This document shows, one piece after another, positions 1 to 13,438 of a DNA stretch of 64,000 nucleotides (within the stretch, counting starts at the first letter, position 1; the number at the start of each line of letters is the position of its first letter). This DNA comes from Candidatus Caldilinea saccharophila (GTDB lineage Bacteria; Chloroflexota; Anaerolineae; Caldilineales; Caldilineaceae). A program made the translations under genes and the position numbers. The stretch covers positions 1-64,000 of the forward strand of contig JADJVW010000008.1 in assembly GCA_016710365.1 (NCBI GenBank), in the 5' to 3' direction. The notes below the pieces were generated by a model. The model did not search any database and was not told the DNA's origin. It saw only the letters and a list, made by a program, of their open reading frames with translations.

Positions 1-585
1 CCGGGCAGTACAGCCCCAACGCGGACTGCATGGCGGCGCTCGCGCTTCGGTGCAGCTGGTCTATTACAAGAACATGATGCGTGGGGGAAAGCTTTACCAT
101 CGTATGGCCAGATACAGATTGACTCGGTCAACAAGTTAGTCTATGCTGAATGTGGACGTTTCGGCGACAATCGCCGTCTATATCCGCCGATAGACCCATC
201 TTTCGCGGGCTCCTGGAAGCGTGCTCGACCGCGAAAGGTGATCATTGCCAAAGCCGAGTGTCCGACTCTTGCCAATATTATCAGCGCCGCCTGCCATGCG
301 CACCAGGCAGTGATGCCGACGAGGTTATGATTGGCGCTGACTCCGCTGCGCCACTGCCGGAGTTCGAACAGTGAAAGCGCTGCCCGAGCACCCACGCAAC
401 TGTGGTGGAACACCGACGACCCGCAACTTTCGCCAACGGCGCGATGCTGGCGATTGCTGACGACGCGCCGTGCTGGTGAATTGGTGAGATGGAGCCGTTT
501 GGAGATTTCCTTCACCGCGCTTACAGGCTGGCGGGGTTCGGTTATACTGACAAACTACTATAATGAAACAACAATGCACCGGAGA
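1..585. other. Leading stretch without an assignable gene
   Basis: I see no recognisable protein here on either strand. Short open frames exist on both strands but none has a family motif or a convincing start. The plus strand around 420-550 has coding-like patches in changing frames, so it may be the ruined 3' end of a gene lost to frameshifts or cut by the window edge. Confidence 0.4.
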
Positions 586-589
586 AGGT

Positions 590-855
590 TACCACCGCGC
601 CAGCGCCAGAGGTGGAATCATCGGCTAGGCCCCACCAACCAACGACGGCGGGGAAGGTCGCCAGGAAGGTTGGGAACGCCTGAACGCCCGTTCAGGAGTG
701 AGAACATCGGCGCAGCGTTCTTCGGTCAATAGTTCTCTCCGGGTCAGCCCGGTACAGCGTCGAGTGATACGTGTTGCGTAAGCACTAGCTACGCCGCGTA
801 TAACCAAGGTGGCACCGCGAAGTCGCTTCGTCCTTGAGACGAGCGGCTTTTTATT
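590..855 (+). promoter_or_regulatory. T-box riboswitch leader of valS
   Basis: The T-box signature AACCAAGGTGGCACCGCG lies at 802-819, about 135 bases before the valS start. It is followed at 821-852 by a terminator-like hairpin (CGCTTCGTC paired with GACGAGCGG, one bulge) and a T-run. T-boxes sense uncharged tRNA and release transcription of synthetase genes, which fits the gene downstream. The antiterminator bulge reads TGGC (810-813). The last base pairs with the tRNA discriminator base, and T would be expected for a tRNA-Val with A at that position. The upstream limit is an estimate because I could not place Stem I and its specifier codon with confidence. Confidence 0.72.
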
Positions 856-953
856 GGCGAGAGGAGGAATTCAAGAATCAGGGAATCAGGCAGGCTCATG
901 CGCCTGATTCCTTTCCGATTCTATCCCTACCCTTCCGTCAAAGGAACATCTAC

Positions 954-3670
<2,717 letters not shown>

Positions 3671-3680
3671 ATTCGAGTCT

Positions 3681-3713
3681 TACAAGCCGAGCTTCTTCGA
3701 AGCTCGGTTTGTA
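3681..3713. terminator. 15-bp hairpin after valS
   Basis: The arms 3681-3695 (TACAAGCCGAGCTTC) and 3699-3713 are complementary except for one wobble, with a three-base loop. It sits just past the last recognisable valS codons and just before the insertion element. No T-run follows, so a terminator role is plausible but not certain; it could be a repeat palindrome. Confidence 0.5.
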
Positions 3714-3719
3714 AATTGC

Positions 3720-4905
3720 TAAGTAAAGCTACTTTGAAACCAAGAGTTTCTCGAAGTCAGAATTGAGTTCAATTTGGTTTCTTAGGTAACGATGATGGCG
3801 AACGGTTCCCGATGCCGATCACGATCGACGGAAGGCTTTGCGAGCTCAAACGGCTCACCCGTGGAGAGCATAGCAATGATTACAGTGCGTGCTGCATCAT
3901 TTCAGGCCCTCAATCGGGTTGAGATCAGGGCTATACCCAACAGGCACGGTGAAGCCCCAACCTTGCGGCCTCCGCCTGAACAGCTTTAGCGGTGTGACGT
4001 GCTGTCCGAGATGATCACAGTCGGCGGTGGGCGATTACAGCCAGGCAGCCAGATGGGGCAGGAACTTGATCGTATTGCGTCGCCGTTGCAGCCGCCTTCG
4101 TTCCAGATGAAGCACTTCCCGTTGGTGAAGTCAAGAGGCGCCATACCAGGTCGATCCTGTCCTGCAAGCGGGGGCAATGACTCAATCGCCAGGCTGGTTC
4201 ACCCTTCTGTGCCCAGGTATAGCCCAGATCCATGTCCTGATGAAGATCGCCCCATCAATGTGATCAGCCGCATCGCTCCCTGGCACACCTGCGTATAGAG
4301 TTTCTGGAAGGCGGTCATGAAAGCCGCACGCTTAGCGGGATTCGCACGCTTGAGCACTTCCTGGCACTTCTTCCAGCTCAAATCATGCGTGTACAACACT
4401 TTGCTCAACGTACGCCGCCCGACCTCACAGGCGAAGGCCTGCCGATCCAGCGCCGCTGCTTCTTCAGCGTCCAGTTGCAACCAGGCACCGGCCAGCCGAT
4501 GGCGCTCTTTCACCGTGGCAACGATTTGCTTGACTTGTTCGGGCGCAAAAGGGCGCCCGCCACTTGCGCTGATAGGTCACGGCTTCTACCCCAAGGAGTT
4601 GTACGTGTGCACCCACTTCAGCACGGTGTTGTCGTCATGCTTCATGGCAGCCCGCCCACTGCGTGGCATTCGTGTGTACCGCACGCAATCTGTTACAACG
4701 CCAGGAATCGTTCCGCGTCCGTGGATGCTCTGCCGCACAATAACCGGCGCAAAGTCCGCCAGCGTCGAGCCCCATTTTGCCAGGTCTGGTCGCGCCATCT
4801 TGCCCTCCTCTCTGTCTCTCTCTTTCAATACATCCGCATGAGGAGGGTTTTACCAGACCTGTCCATGTATCGCAAAACTATGATTCTGAATGTAGCTTTA
4901 CTTTA
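3720..4905 (-). mobile_element. IS630-family insertion sequence, decayed
   Basis: The two ends carry inverted copies of AGTAAAGCTAC (3722-3732 and, as its complement, 4892-4902). Both are flanked by a TA dinucleotide, the usual IS630/Tc1 target. The span of about 1.18 kb suits one transposase gene. The transposase inside is on the minus strand and frameshifted. The element lies between valS and the polysaccharide locus. Confidence 0.75.
3780..4828 (-). pseudogene. IS630-family transposase, frameshifted
   Basis: Reading the minus strand, three frames together give an IS630-type DDE transposase. The N-terminal part runs from about 4828. A middle block (4513-4199) contains the helix-rich stretch LSWKKCQEVLKRANPAKR. 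Then come an M-D-L-G-Y-T-W-A-Q-K-G-E-P block (about 4240-4190) typical of the DDE core and a Y-S-P-D-L-N-P-I-E motif (minus strand, about 3945-3915) that holds the final acidic residue of the triad. At least two frame breaks separate these blocks, so no full-length product is readable. Confidence 0.75.
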
Positions 4906-5040
4906 GTCATCATTGCCTTTCTCAAAAAACAGAGGTTCATCTGTCAGTTTTTGATATACCTATTCCATCAAGCGCATGAACCTGCAAAATCCGCAAACCA
5001 CACCGCCTAAGCCGAACGACCTAAGTGTAGGCATACATTA

Positions 5041-6329
5041 ATACCTTTCTGAACACCGTGTAACAATATTCGCCGTCTGCCATGTACCAGCAGTGTCGGG
5101 CAAAGAAAATCCATAATTCTCAGCCAATTGAATCTGGAGATTTGTATTGTTCATATTTTCGGTTCGATAAACGAACTGCACAATGTACCAAGTATCCGGG
5201 GAAACGATCGCCCTGCTGAAAAGAAGCTACGGCTGGGCTTGTTGCGAAAACTGCATAACAAGCCCATCGATGCGGAGCGTTGACAACCCTCGGTATGTGT
5301 TCAAACCATCAAGTCCAGAAAGGATCAAAGCCGCACGATTTGTATTCCGGTGATTGAATGCATATTGTCCGAACCGCCCAAGAGAACATATTGCCAATTA
5401 TTCAGAGTCGTTGTGTCAGAATCAAATAACTGAAACTTCCATCCGACGCCGTTGTTATTGCCTCTTTTGAGTATTCTTAGGAATTCTAACTGTTCTGCAA
5501 TTCTCGAGCCTATTATCTATCTGTCTTTCTTCTGATTTGCAGAGCATCGCCTGCAATGGTAGATGAGATTTCCACGCTTTACGGAGCCTGACTCTACCTT
5601 AAGCTATCGCTCCATTGTTCGAGATTGTTAATGTTTTCGGCAAGATAAAGGAATTCGTCTTGACCAGTTTTGACGCCAGGCACATTTTTAAAGTCGAGTG
5701 CTTGTTTGAGTATTGCAATTTGCTCATTGTCTAGAGGCGTCGGATACGTCGATGATCTGCTCAAAATCGCGGTTACGACTCTAGGCGAGGGAATTGAAAA
5801 ATTGAGCCAGAGAACGAAAATGTTCAATCGCTTGATCCAACTCATCATTTGTTCAAGTAAATCCAGCAGTAGCGTATTCATTGCTGGATCTACACTCTAT
5901 GTTTTTAGAATCTGTCAGTATTTTGATGGCATTTTTATCTTCACCAGCGCTTGCATAAGCAGAGGCTGCTTGCCATCGTCGACGTTCGCCATGATGATGC
6001 CGAGTATCAACATTCGCCAGAATACTCGCCGCAGCCGCCGACCCCTGTTTCGCAGTCTTTAAGCAGTTGTACCAATTCATCGCAGCGCGCCTATCGATGA
6101 CTGGACAAGAGATGTTTATAGCACAAGAGTCATCAGACAAGGGTACTTTAGGGTGAATATCCCAGTAGTAACGCAATGCGCTATACATACCAGATGGCGT
6201 CCAGTTATGAAAAATTGTCGGAAATGAATGCGAGTTCGCTAGCAACCCTGCTAGACCAAAATGGTTGACGGCTACTGACCTTCCTTGGACGCCCATTAAA
6301 TTCTTAGAGCAGATTGTTGGATGAGGCAT
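5041..6329 (-). pseudogene. Uncharacterised polysaccharide-locus protein, frameshifted
   Basis: Minus-strand coding segments run from an ATG at 6329 to a stop near 5041 through at least three frame changes. The first segment has a repeat-helix character with two adjacent A-x-A-S patches (K-T-A-K-Q-G-S-A-A-A-A-S and A-S-A-Y-A-S-A-G-E-D), reminiscent of TPR-like helices. The last segments (about 5420-5041) look beta-rich and aromatic, with L-N-N-W-Q-Y-V-L-L-G-G and P-D-T-W-Y-I-V-Q-F-V-Y, as in carbohydrate-binding or jelly-roll domains. I do not recognise the family. Its place next to glycosyltransferases and a Wzy-like protein suggests a cell-surface or export role. Confidence 0.4.
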
Positions 6330-6339
6330 TCAAGAGATT

Positions 6340-7221
6340 CTCGCTTCACGGAAGCGATGCCATATTAGGACTCAAACCAACTGCACCTAAACCCAACACC
6401 TCTTTATTCATCCTCCGCTGGTGAAAACAACAACGGGCAAACCGATGCCACTAGTAGCATTTCCTGAAACTGACATTTCCCACGCGATATCACTGTCGCC
6501 TAAGGGCATTAGCCCTACGTCCATCGCCTGAATTGTCTCAACCTCGTTCTGTGGCGACTAACGAATGATCTCAACCTGCTCTGGAGGCAACTTGTGTAGC
6601 GCAGGGCACCGATCAGCAACAATGCGAAAAATCACATGGGGATTGCGTCTCAACACTATATCGCGCATCCTGAATAAGCTCAAGATGCACTAAAATTGGA
6701 GCTTATTCTGCTCCACCCAAGAATCAACCGGTTGCCTTTTTCCAGGTGCGTTTGCTGGAACAAATCTATCTACATCAACGCCCGTAGGAATAATCGTTAC
6801 ATGGGGATTCCACCTGGAGAAGTATTCTGCAAGAAATTGATTGCCACAGATAATAGAATCACATTGATTAGCCAGACGACCTGCAAACTGACCGCGCCTG
6901 TGCACCCAGATTGCGTCATCCACATCGAATACTCGCGGCTTCTGTGTAAAACGTTCCAATGTATAAAAGGTTGAAAGCATCTCGCGTTGCATCCATACCA
7001 GATCGTGCCTATGGATACAATGCAATCTGCGGTACGCGACTTGTCAAGGAAGCGAGTCCCCACCAGGGCCTTTTCCAACGTTCAGGTGGAGGAAAGGCGC
7101 CGAACGGCGCATCAAAATGCGAAACCTTGCAGCCAAAATCTCTGAGCAAAGAAATATACTGACCAACGCGGAATCTCGAACTGGGGTTATGCTTCCCTCC
7201 AGTGTAAGCAGCAATATTCAT
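6340..7221 (-). pseudogene. GT4-type glycosyltransferase, frameshifted
   Basis: The start MNIAAYTGGKHNPSSRFR at 7221 is typical of group 1 glycosyltransferases. It continues in a second frame (7025-6690) with R-V-F-D-V-D-D-A-I-W and N-x-F-L-A-E-Y-F, then I-P-T-G-V-D, the usual acceptor-to-donor linker. Further pieces down to about 6440 (M-D-V-G-L-M-P-L-G-D-S and G-I-G-L-P-V-V-V) match the donor-site E/D-x-G-x-P-L and G-L-P-V-V elements. The 7221 start lies seven bases after the stop of the Wzy-like gene, so the two are co-transcribed. It is predicted to add a sugar to the repeat unit at the inner face of the membrane; donor and acceptor are unknown. Confidence 0.65.
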
Positions 7222-7227
7222 ATCGAC

Positions 7228-8461
7228 CTAGAGGGAGTTTGCAGTTGTGGTAGGGCGTTGAGATGCACAACGACAAAGGGTAATAAACTTTTGTAAGCCG
7301 GAAGTATTGTGTGCGTGAATCCAATTCCCAGCTGCAAGTATTAAGAGAAAAAGAAATATTGCGGTGTGTTGACGACGGAGATTTTTGGATAGGAAGATAT
7401 AGAGCCCGCCATATATGCTGAATAGCATGAGGAATGAACCGCGTACCATATATTCGATGGGGCCTGAATCACCGAAAAAGAGACCATCCTCAGTTCGCAA
7501 ACCTGCGGGACGATACCAACTGTTTGCAATAAAAGCCAGATTCTGTTTCAGAATCCCATCTTCAGAAAAGCGACCCCAAAAACCATTTAGTGGTGATGTC
7601 AGCACTCCAAGGATAGTTTCAAAACCAGTATTCAGTGCAATGAGGATTTCGCTAAACTCAGCAAAGTTATGACACCTAACAGAAGAGTAACAAGGGGAAA
7701 AATTAGGAATAAATAATTAACAGCACGCTTGCTAGCAGGACGCAATGCCACAATACAATAAATGATAGCCACAACTGCCAGAATCAATGATGTTACAGAT
7801 TGCAGAAACCACAGGAATGAGACATAGCTAAATGCTAAAAACAGATACATCGGGTTGCGATACGCAAAATAGGAACGTATTGCTAAATACATGAACAAAA
7901 CATAAATAGTCCGGCAATGGAGTGACTGCCGAAACTTAGGATAGGCTTGTTGTACCAGCCCACCATATTGGTCAACAACATAGGATAGAAGTCATTATAC
8001 CAACTCAGAAGTAATTGATCTACTATCTCTATGTTTAATACAATAGCCCAGCCGACCACTAGGTTAACCAAGTTAATGCCTATATAAGTTGCCTTAATCA
8101 AGCGTGACATGGTCAAATAGCGTAGATTAACCATAAAAAGCAGGGCAAGGACGATAAACGCAATTAGTCCCCCAGGTGCAAATCCTGGGAGTGAAGATAC
8201 AAGTGTTGCTAATGTTATTGATAAGAGAATTAGAAGAGACGTCAATATTGAATAGGGTGAAACAACTCCGTTTAGAAGTATTAGCAGGCCTAAACAAATA
8301 CAAAGGCTGGCAATATATGTCAGCTTTATCACATCATTTATATTTCCACCACTGGATGTTGGAAGATATAGACCAATTACGGCAATAAAGCATATGATTA
8401 TCTTTGATGTGGTGTGCCGGATTCTATATCGTTTCAATCGATAGTTCCTGTTCGTACCCAT
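7228..8461 (-). pseudogene. Wzy-like O-antigen/polysaccharide polymerase, frameshifted
   Basis: Three minus-strand frames (8479-7883, 7898-7632, 7605-7228) together encode an integral membrane protein of about 410 residues, a normal length for O-antigen ligase/polymerase proteins. The start MGTNRNYRLKRY at 8461 is basic and is followed by successive hydrophobic helices. A large outer loop near 7590-7480 carries the W-Y-R-P-A-G-L-R segment and G-D-S-G-P-I-E-Y, like the Wzy_C-type loop with its conserved Arg and His. It is expected to polymerise lipid-linked repeat units outside the cytoplasmic membrane. Exact family membership is inferred from topology, loop pattern and context. Confidence 0.6.
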
Positions 8462-8601
8462 TTGGAAAGATAAGCACATAGCGTAATAGGGTAACGCAAA
8501 TCAATTTCATCAAAGTCTGAGAAAGTATCATTATTCGGAAAATATACCTATCATTTTTTTCGATACGATTTCCCATGAAAATGATTGGATGGCCTGATAA
8601 G

Positions 8602-9614
8602 CTATTTGTGCTTTGTTCCGGACTGTTTGCCAATCTGCGTTATAATAGATACTGTAGTAGCAATTGACTGGCTGTCATGCGTTTGGACGATCCACGCGTT
8701 ATAGATCTTGCTCGGCATATAACCTGTGGTAATCACAGGAATACCGCAAGCCATGGCTTCCATAACAGGATAATGCGGCGCACCAAGTTGTACAGTTCCT
8801 GGTGCAATAAGGATATCGAGAGACCTATAAAAATCACCAAGTTCTTTGTCGTTCTTTGGAGTTACTATCTCGCTGTCAGGTGACAATTCCAAGCCAGGAG
8901 GGAGATTTCCATAAGCAATCAGCAATTTGACTTTGTACCCAGCTTCTCTGAGTTTATTGAAAGCTTCTATTGCATAGCGAATTCCTTTTTGAGGTTCGTT
9001 ACGGCCATGACTAAGAATTATGACGCTGGTTGGGCTAAAAGATGAATCTTCCTTTGGATACATCAAGAGAAGTCAATTCCAGGCGGAACGAAATGCTTTG
9101 CACGCAAAAACGATATTTAAAATAAATAGGTGCATTCACAATACGCTGCAAAGGCAAAAAATAGCTGCCAGTACATAATGCCTGAAGCAGCCTATTGTTC
9201 AGTCCACGAGCAAGTGCGTAATATTCAGGCTCATAGGCCTGAACATAAAAGAATTTACGGGCTAGAATTCTCGCCCAGGAAACTGGCCAAGCAGTTAGCG
9301 CATGATTAGCCAAGACAATGTCGGAATCGAATGCATATGTTTCCATGCCAATTTTGAGTGAATGTAGATTGGATAACACTCCTCGATATCCCAATCGCTT
9401 TTCGGCAGAATCAGGATTATTTACAATTGCCTGAGTGCCATCGGGTTTTAGCCAAATAATCTTTGCACGCGTTGGGAAATAAGGTGACATACTCGAATCG
9501 CGTGACAGAATGCAAACTTCATGCCCCATGTCGACCCAGCAGGAGGCAAGTTCGGCAATTACCCGATTACTCCAGCGCGGCCAAAGCCCAATACTGGTAT
9601 CGTGATACGCATTA
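8602..9614 (-). pseudogene. GT4-type glycosyltransferase, frameshifted
   Basis: The N-terminus at 9614 (M-R-I-T-I-P-V-L-G-F-G-R-A-G) is a classical glycogen-synthase-like GT-B start. It breaks frame and resumes at D-M-G-H-E-V-C-I-L-S-R. The second Rossmann half (9066-8602) has I-L-S-H-G-R-N-E-P-Q-K-G, then G-D-F-Y-R-S-L-D-I-L-I-A-P and A-P-H-Y-P-V-M-E-A-M-A-C-G-I-P-V-I-T, the donor-binding E-x7-E type signature with M-E-A-M-A-C-G. Combined length is about 330 residues. Probably a retaining cytoplasmic glycosyltransferase of the polysaccharide pathway; specificity cannot be read. Confidence 0.7.
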
Positions 9615-9843
9615 GGTTACCTAAAGTTTTCTATAGTTAGAATTGGCAATTCAATTTGGGATAGGAAGGCAGTTCAGGCTCACAGACTGTCATTAGTGAT
9701 CTGCATCAAAAGTGAGCGCTGCTCGCCAGGCTGCTTTGCCATTGGCGAAGCCGAGAATGCAGAAGCTGATAAGCTAGACTACGCCTCATCTTTCCGAAGC
9801 GAGAAAAATACATACAAAAAGGAAACACAGGGCATTGCAAATA

Positions 9844-11223
9844 CTATCCACCACTGAATCTCGGGCTTACCAGCGTTATAACAGAAGAAAAGACGATGAG
9901 TGCAAGACCGATCCACCAGTTCATTTGGGAGTGACGTACAACCAGAAAGTTGTGACGTTTAAATGCATATACCGAGCTCGCAATGTAATAGAGAACATAC
10001 ATCACAGTGAATGTAACAGCAATTCCTTCCATGCTATGGAATATACGTACAGATGCTCCGGCTCCAACTAGAAACATCAACTGGAATACAAGTTCCACCC
10101 AGAAAAATATTTTTAACTCTGCAAACGCTAACATTGGATATGCTTTCACCCAACTAGTTAGCTTGAAATAGTCGCCAATCAGCATCCAACTTATAAGAGG
10201 AATCGCAGGCAAGAATTCTGCAGAAAAAAGCAGGCGCAAAATATAGGGCTTCAATACTACTACACTTAAGATCATTGGGACTATGAGAATAGTAGTGAAG
10301 CGAAACATTGTTTGCATTAACTGGACTCGTTCTAGCTTTGAATCGAGTGAACTTAACGTTGGCAGGTAGTAGGTTCCGAATGCCGTGGTGATCAATGTGA
10401 TGTAAGTCATGCTCAATGTCCATGCAGCATCGAAGATGCCAGCGCCAGATAATCCTTTGTCAGCCACAATCCAACTTCGGATAAGTAATAAAATGCCGCT
10501 TTGCAGAAGCGCCGTAACTAGCGTAACGCCAGCAAAAGAGTAGAACTTTTGAGCCATTCTCCATTGAAAACCTGTGTGAAATGACGAGAATAATGGCCCA
10601 AGAAGCTTCATTTCGTAAATTGGAACTAATATCAATCCAAAAGTAACTAATGGAGCAAATAGCACCACTCCGATTATCGCTTGCTCATATCCTTGTTGAA
10701 CCCAAAACGCAATGGGGTAAGCAAGCAGAGCTGTCGCTGCTGCTGCAATGATCTGGATTGCAGCCATACGGCCTAAATGGCGGAAGATGTTGAGTACTCC
10801 AAAAAAGAAACCATTGATGACTGTCAGAAATACAGGAACCGCTAATAAGCGGATCAACCAAACTGCGGCCTCATCGGTGCGGTTTAACATCCACCTTGCT
10901 AAGAAGGGTGCAAGTACGATCAACAACAATGCGCAAATGAGGCTGGAGATAATAAACAATATCAAAACGGTGCGTAGATAGTTGACACGGCTGTCTCCAT
11001 CGCGAGAAGACCCACCTTGCACTAATGCAGTCTGTCCACTCATCGTTGCAGCCATCAAGGTAGTACTATATATCTGACGCAACAGGGAGAGCATACCTAT
11101 TCCCGACGGGCCGAGAAACACAGCCAGAATTTTGACTGTGACAGTATTGAAGATAAGACTGATAATCGTCCCTGATGTAGTCTTGGTAAATGCTTTAATG
11201 ATTTCAAGACACAACCTCTTCAT
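9844..11223 (-). CDS. Wzx-like polysaccharide flippase
   Basis: 459 codons, largely hydrophobic, about 12 predicted membrane helices. The N-terminus M-K-R-L-C-L-E-I-I-K-A-F-T-K-T-T-S-G-T is typical of the Wzx/PST branch of the MOP flippases, which move undecaprenyl-linked sugar units across the membrane. It is the only gene of the locus that reads open for almost its whole length. The C-terminus is probably cut short by a shift: past the stop, another frame continues with a membrane-like segment (I-V-F-A-M-P-C-V-S-F-L-Y-V-F-F) to about 9775. Neighbours on both sides are polysaccharide genes on the same strand. Confidence 0.82.
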   Translation of the reverse strand: MKRLCLEIIKAFTKTTSGTIISLIFNTVTVKILAVFLGPSGIGMLSLLRQIYSTTLMAATMSGQTALVQGGSSRDGDSRVNYLRTVLILFIISSLICALLLIVLAPFLARWMLNRTDEAAVWLIRLLAVPVFLTVINGFFFGVLNIFRHLGRMAAIQIIAAAATALLAYPIAFWVQQGYEQAIIGVVLFAPLVTFGLILVPIYEMKLLGPLFSSFHTGFQWRMAQKFYSFAGVTLVTALLQSGILLLIRSWIVADKGLSGAGIFDAAWTLSMTYITLITTAFGTYYLPTLSSLDSKLERVQLMQTMFRFTTILIVPMILSVVVLKPYILRLLFSAEFLPAIPLISWMLIGDYFKLTSWVKAYPMLAFAELKIFFWVELVFQLMFLVGAGASVRIFHSMEGIAVTFTVMYVLYYIASSVYAFKRHNFLVVRHSQMNWWIGLALIVFSSVITLVSPRFSGG

Positions 11224-11258
11224 TTATATATTGTTTACATTTACTTTTGCGCCATGCC

Positions 11259-12376
11259 TCAATGTGTCCTTAACCAGGTGAGGATTCGTAAAACAATCAC
11301 ATCCTGTTGCTGCTGAGTCAAATGGGGGCCTATAGGCAGGCTAAGTTCAGTTTTGGCCAATTGCTCAGTTATGGGAAATTGGCCGTCCCTGAAACATGTG
11401 CCAGCGATATGCCTTGGATAGATGGGGAGGCACTGGATAATGAATTAAGGTGGCAAGTCCCTGCTCTTGAAGATAGAGCGAAAGTGCATCTCGATATTCG
11501 CAATGGATTGGGAAAATATGCCAAACGGATCCAGCATCATCTGCTGCGAATGGAAGAATAATATGCTGCGCCGACATACCTCTGAGCATGGCAAGATAAT
11601 GTTGTGCGACGCTGATCCGTCTTTGATTCCATTCATCAATATATTTCAAACGAACACGTAAAAAACCTGCTTGCAGTGGGTCTAATCGAGAGTTATAGCC
11701 CTTGACCTCATTGTAATATTTGATGTGCGAACCGTAATTTCGCAATATGCGAACGCGTTCTGCCAAGTCATCATCGTTAGTAGTCACCGCGCCGGCATCT
11801 CCGAACGCACCAAGGTTTTTTCCTGGATAAAAACTGAAGCCGGCTGCGTGACCCAGTGAACCTGTCCGGCGTCCATCGTAGATGGCGCCTTGAGCTTGCG
11901 CGACATCTTCGATCACTTTGAGATTGTATCGCTCTGCAATTTGCAAGATTGGCACCATCTTGGCAGGTAGTCCATAAAGATGAACAGGCAAAATCGCACG
12001 GGCGTTCTTGAGGAGATCGTTATTTCCAATCCGAGCAGGATCAATATTCGATGATGCAGTCCAGGTTCCACTGAACGGGTATTGCGCCAGCGAAAGAGAC
12101 TGCAAGCCATGCATGCAAATATAAGATTGACTGGTACAATTACATCATCGCCTCGCCGATGTTATAAGCCCGCAAAATCAAGTGAAGTGCATCAAGGCCA
12201 TTAGCCACACCAATACAGTGCCGTACCCCACAGAAGGCAGCAAACTCGTGCTCGAAGGCTTCTACTTCTGTACCCAGAATGTACCAGCCTGATTCCATCA
12301 CACGATGATACGCAGCATCCAACTCTTCTTCAATTCAACATAGCTTGCATGCAGATTCAATGAACGGTACTATCAT
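11259..12376 (-). pseudogene. DegT/DnrJ/EryC1-type sugar aminotransferase, frameshifted
   Basis: PLP-dependent aminotransferase expected to convert a dTDP-3-keto-6-deoxyhexose to the 3-amino sugar (FdtB/QdtB type). The start ATG at 12376 (M-I-V-P-F) overlaps the end of the WxcM-like gene. Segments in order: E-E-L-D-A-A-Y-H-R-V-M-E-S-G-W-Y-I-L-G; G-V-A-N-G-L-D-A-L-H-L; V-I-E-D-V-A-Q-A-Q-G-A (PLP pocket Asp and Gln); F-S-F-Y-P-G-K-N-L-G-A-F-G-D (Schiff-base Lys); the C-terminal P-x-H-L motif; and an end in another frame at 11259. At least three frame breaks occur. The adjoining WxcM-like enzyme supports a 3-amino product rather than a 4-amino one. Confidence 0.8.
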
Positions 12377-13321
12377 CAGATATTGACCTTACCATAGTCA
12401 AATATTCATCATAATCCCGAATATAGTCTTCAGCATCATATGGGTGCGATGCCAACACAAGTAAATACAGCATCGGGTGAATAGTTGTACTGGGTCGCCC
12501 AAAACCATTTTGGAGGTATTACAAGACCATGGGAAGGCCGATCCAGTAGCATCTCTTGGCGAAACAGTCCGTTATCAACAACCACAGAACACTTTCCATG
12601 AGGACAGACTAAGAATTGAGAACACGCTCGATGTGCATGCTCCCCTCGCACTTTTTGGGAAGGAACATCATGCACTATGAAAAACCGCGCTACCTCGAAG
12701 GGAATTTGTCTCTCGATTTCACCTACTACGAGACTACCACGTATATCTACAAACGCAGGAAGCTGGATAACCTGTACACCTTCGACTTGAATAGCTGGTA
12801 GGAATGGGACTGCATCTGCTGAGGCTAAGATTGCCGAGGAGCCTGTGGTGACATACGCATGGATTCTGGCAGGGTTTCCATATACAATAGCATTCGGCGG
12901 TATGTTCTGTGTTACGACTGCTCCGGCGCCTATCATTGCGCCCTGTCCGACAATTATGCCTGGTAATATGGTTGCGTTTGCTCCAATCGATGCACCGCAA
13001 CGGATCTGAGTAGGTGGGTAATTGCTCAAATGTTTCTTGCTGCGGGGAAAGGATCATTTGTGAAGGTAAAGATTAGGCCAATCAATATGTCATCTTCAAT
13101 ACGGGACCCCGTCCCATAACTGAACACCTGACTTGATGGTAACGCGATTCCCTGATCACGATATCATTCTCAATGAAGACGTGGTCGCAAATATTGCAGT
13201 CTACCCCTACTTGAGCGCCAGGCAGAATGTGCACAAATGCCCAAATCCGTGTTCTGGCGCCAATTTGCGCCCCTAAGTCCACTAACCCATTTTTATGAAC
13301 AAAATAGTCAATCATTAGCAC
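12357..13321 (-). pseudogene. WxcM-like dTDP-sugar 3,4-ketoisomerase/acetyltransferase, frameshifted
   Basis: Two catalytic parts of one polypeptide. The first (13321 to about 12850) is a left-handed beta-helix acyltransferase with hexapeptide repeats (G-A-Q-I-G-A-R-T-R-I-W-A-F-V-H; G-A-M-I-G-A-G-A-V-V-T; ending N-P-A-R-I). The second (about 12760-12357) is a cupin of the FdtA/WxcM type, with R-G-E-H-A-H-R-A-C-S-Q-F metal/substrate histidines, I-P-P-K-W-F-W-A-T-Q-Y and, after a shift, the terminal Y-D-A-E-D-Y-I-R-D-Y. Together with the aminotransferase this suggests dTDP-Fucp3NAc or dTDP-Quip3NAc synthesis. RmlA/RmlB are not in the window. Two or more frame breaks. Confidence 0.8.
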
Positions 13322-13438
13322 CTAATTTTTTACACCTATTATTACAGCGCAAGGTTTCGCTTAAGTAAGGCAGGATGGTCTAGAACGAAAGCATGATATT
13401 GTTCTTCAACTCATTAGCAGTGAAGAGAAGACAATACC

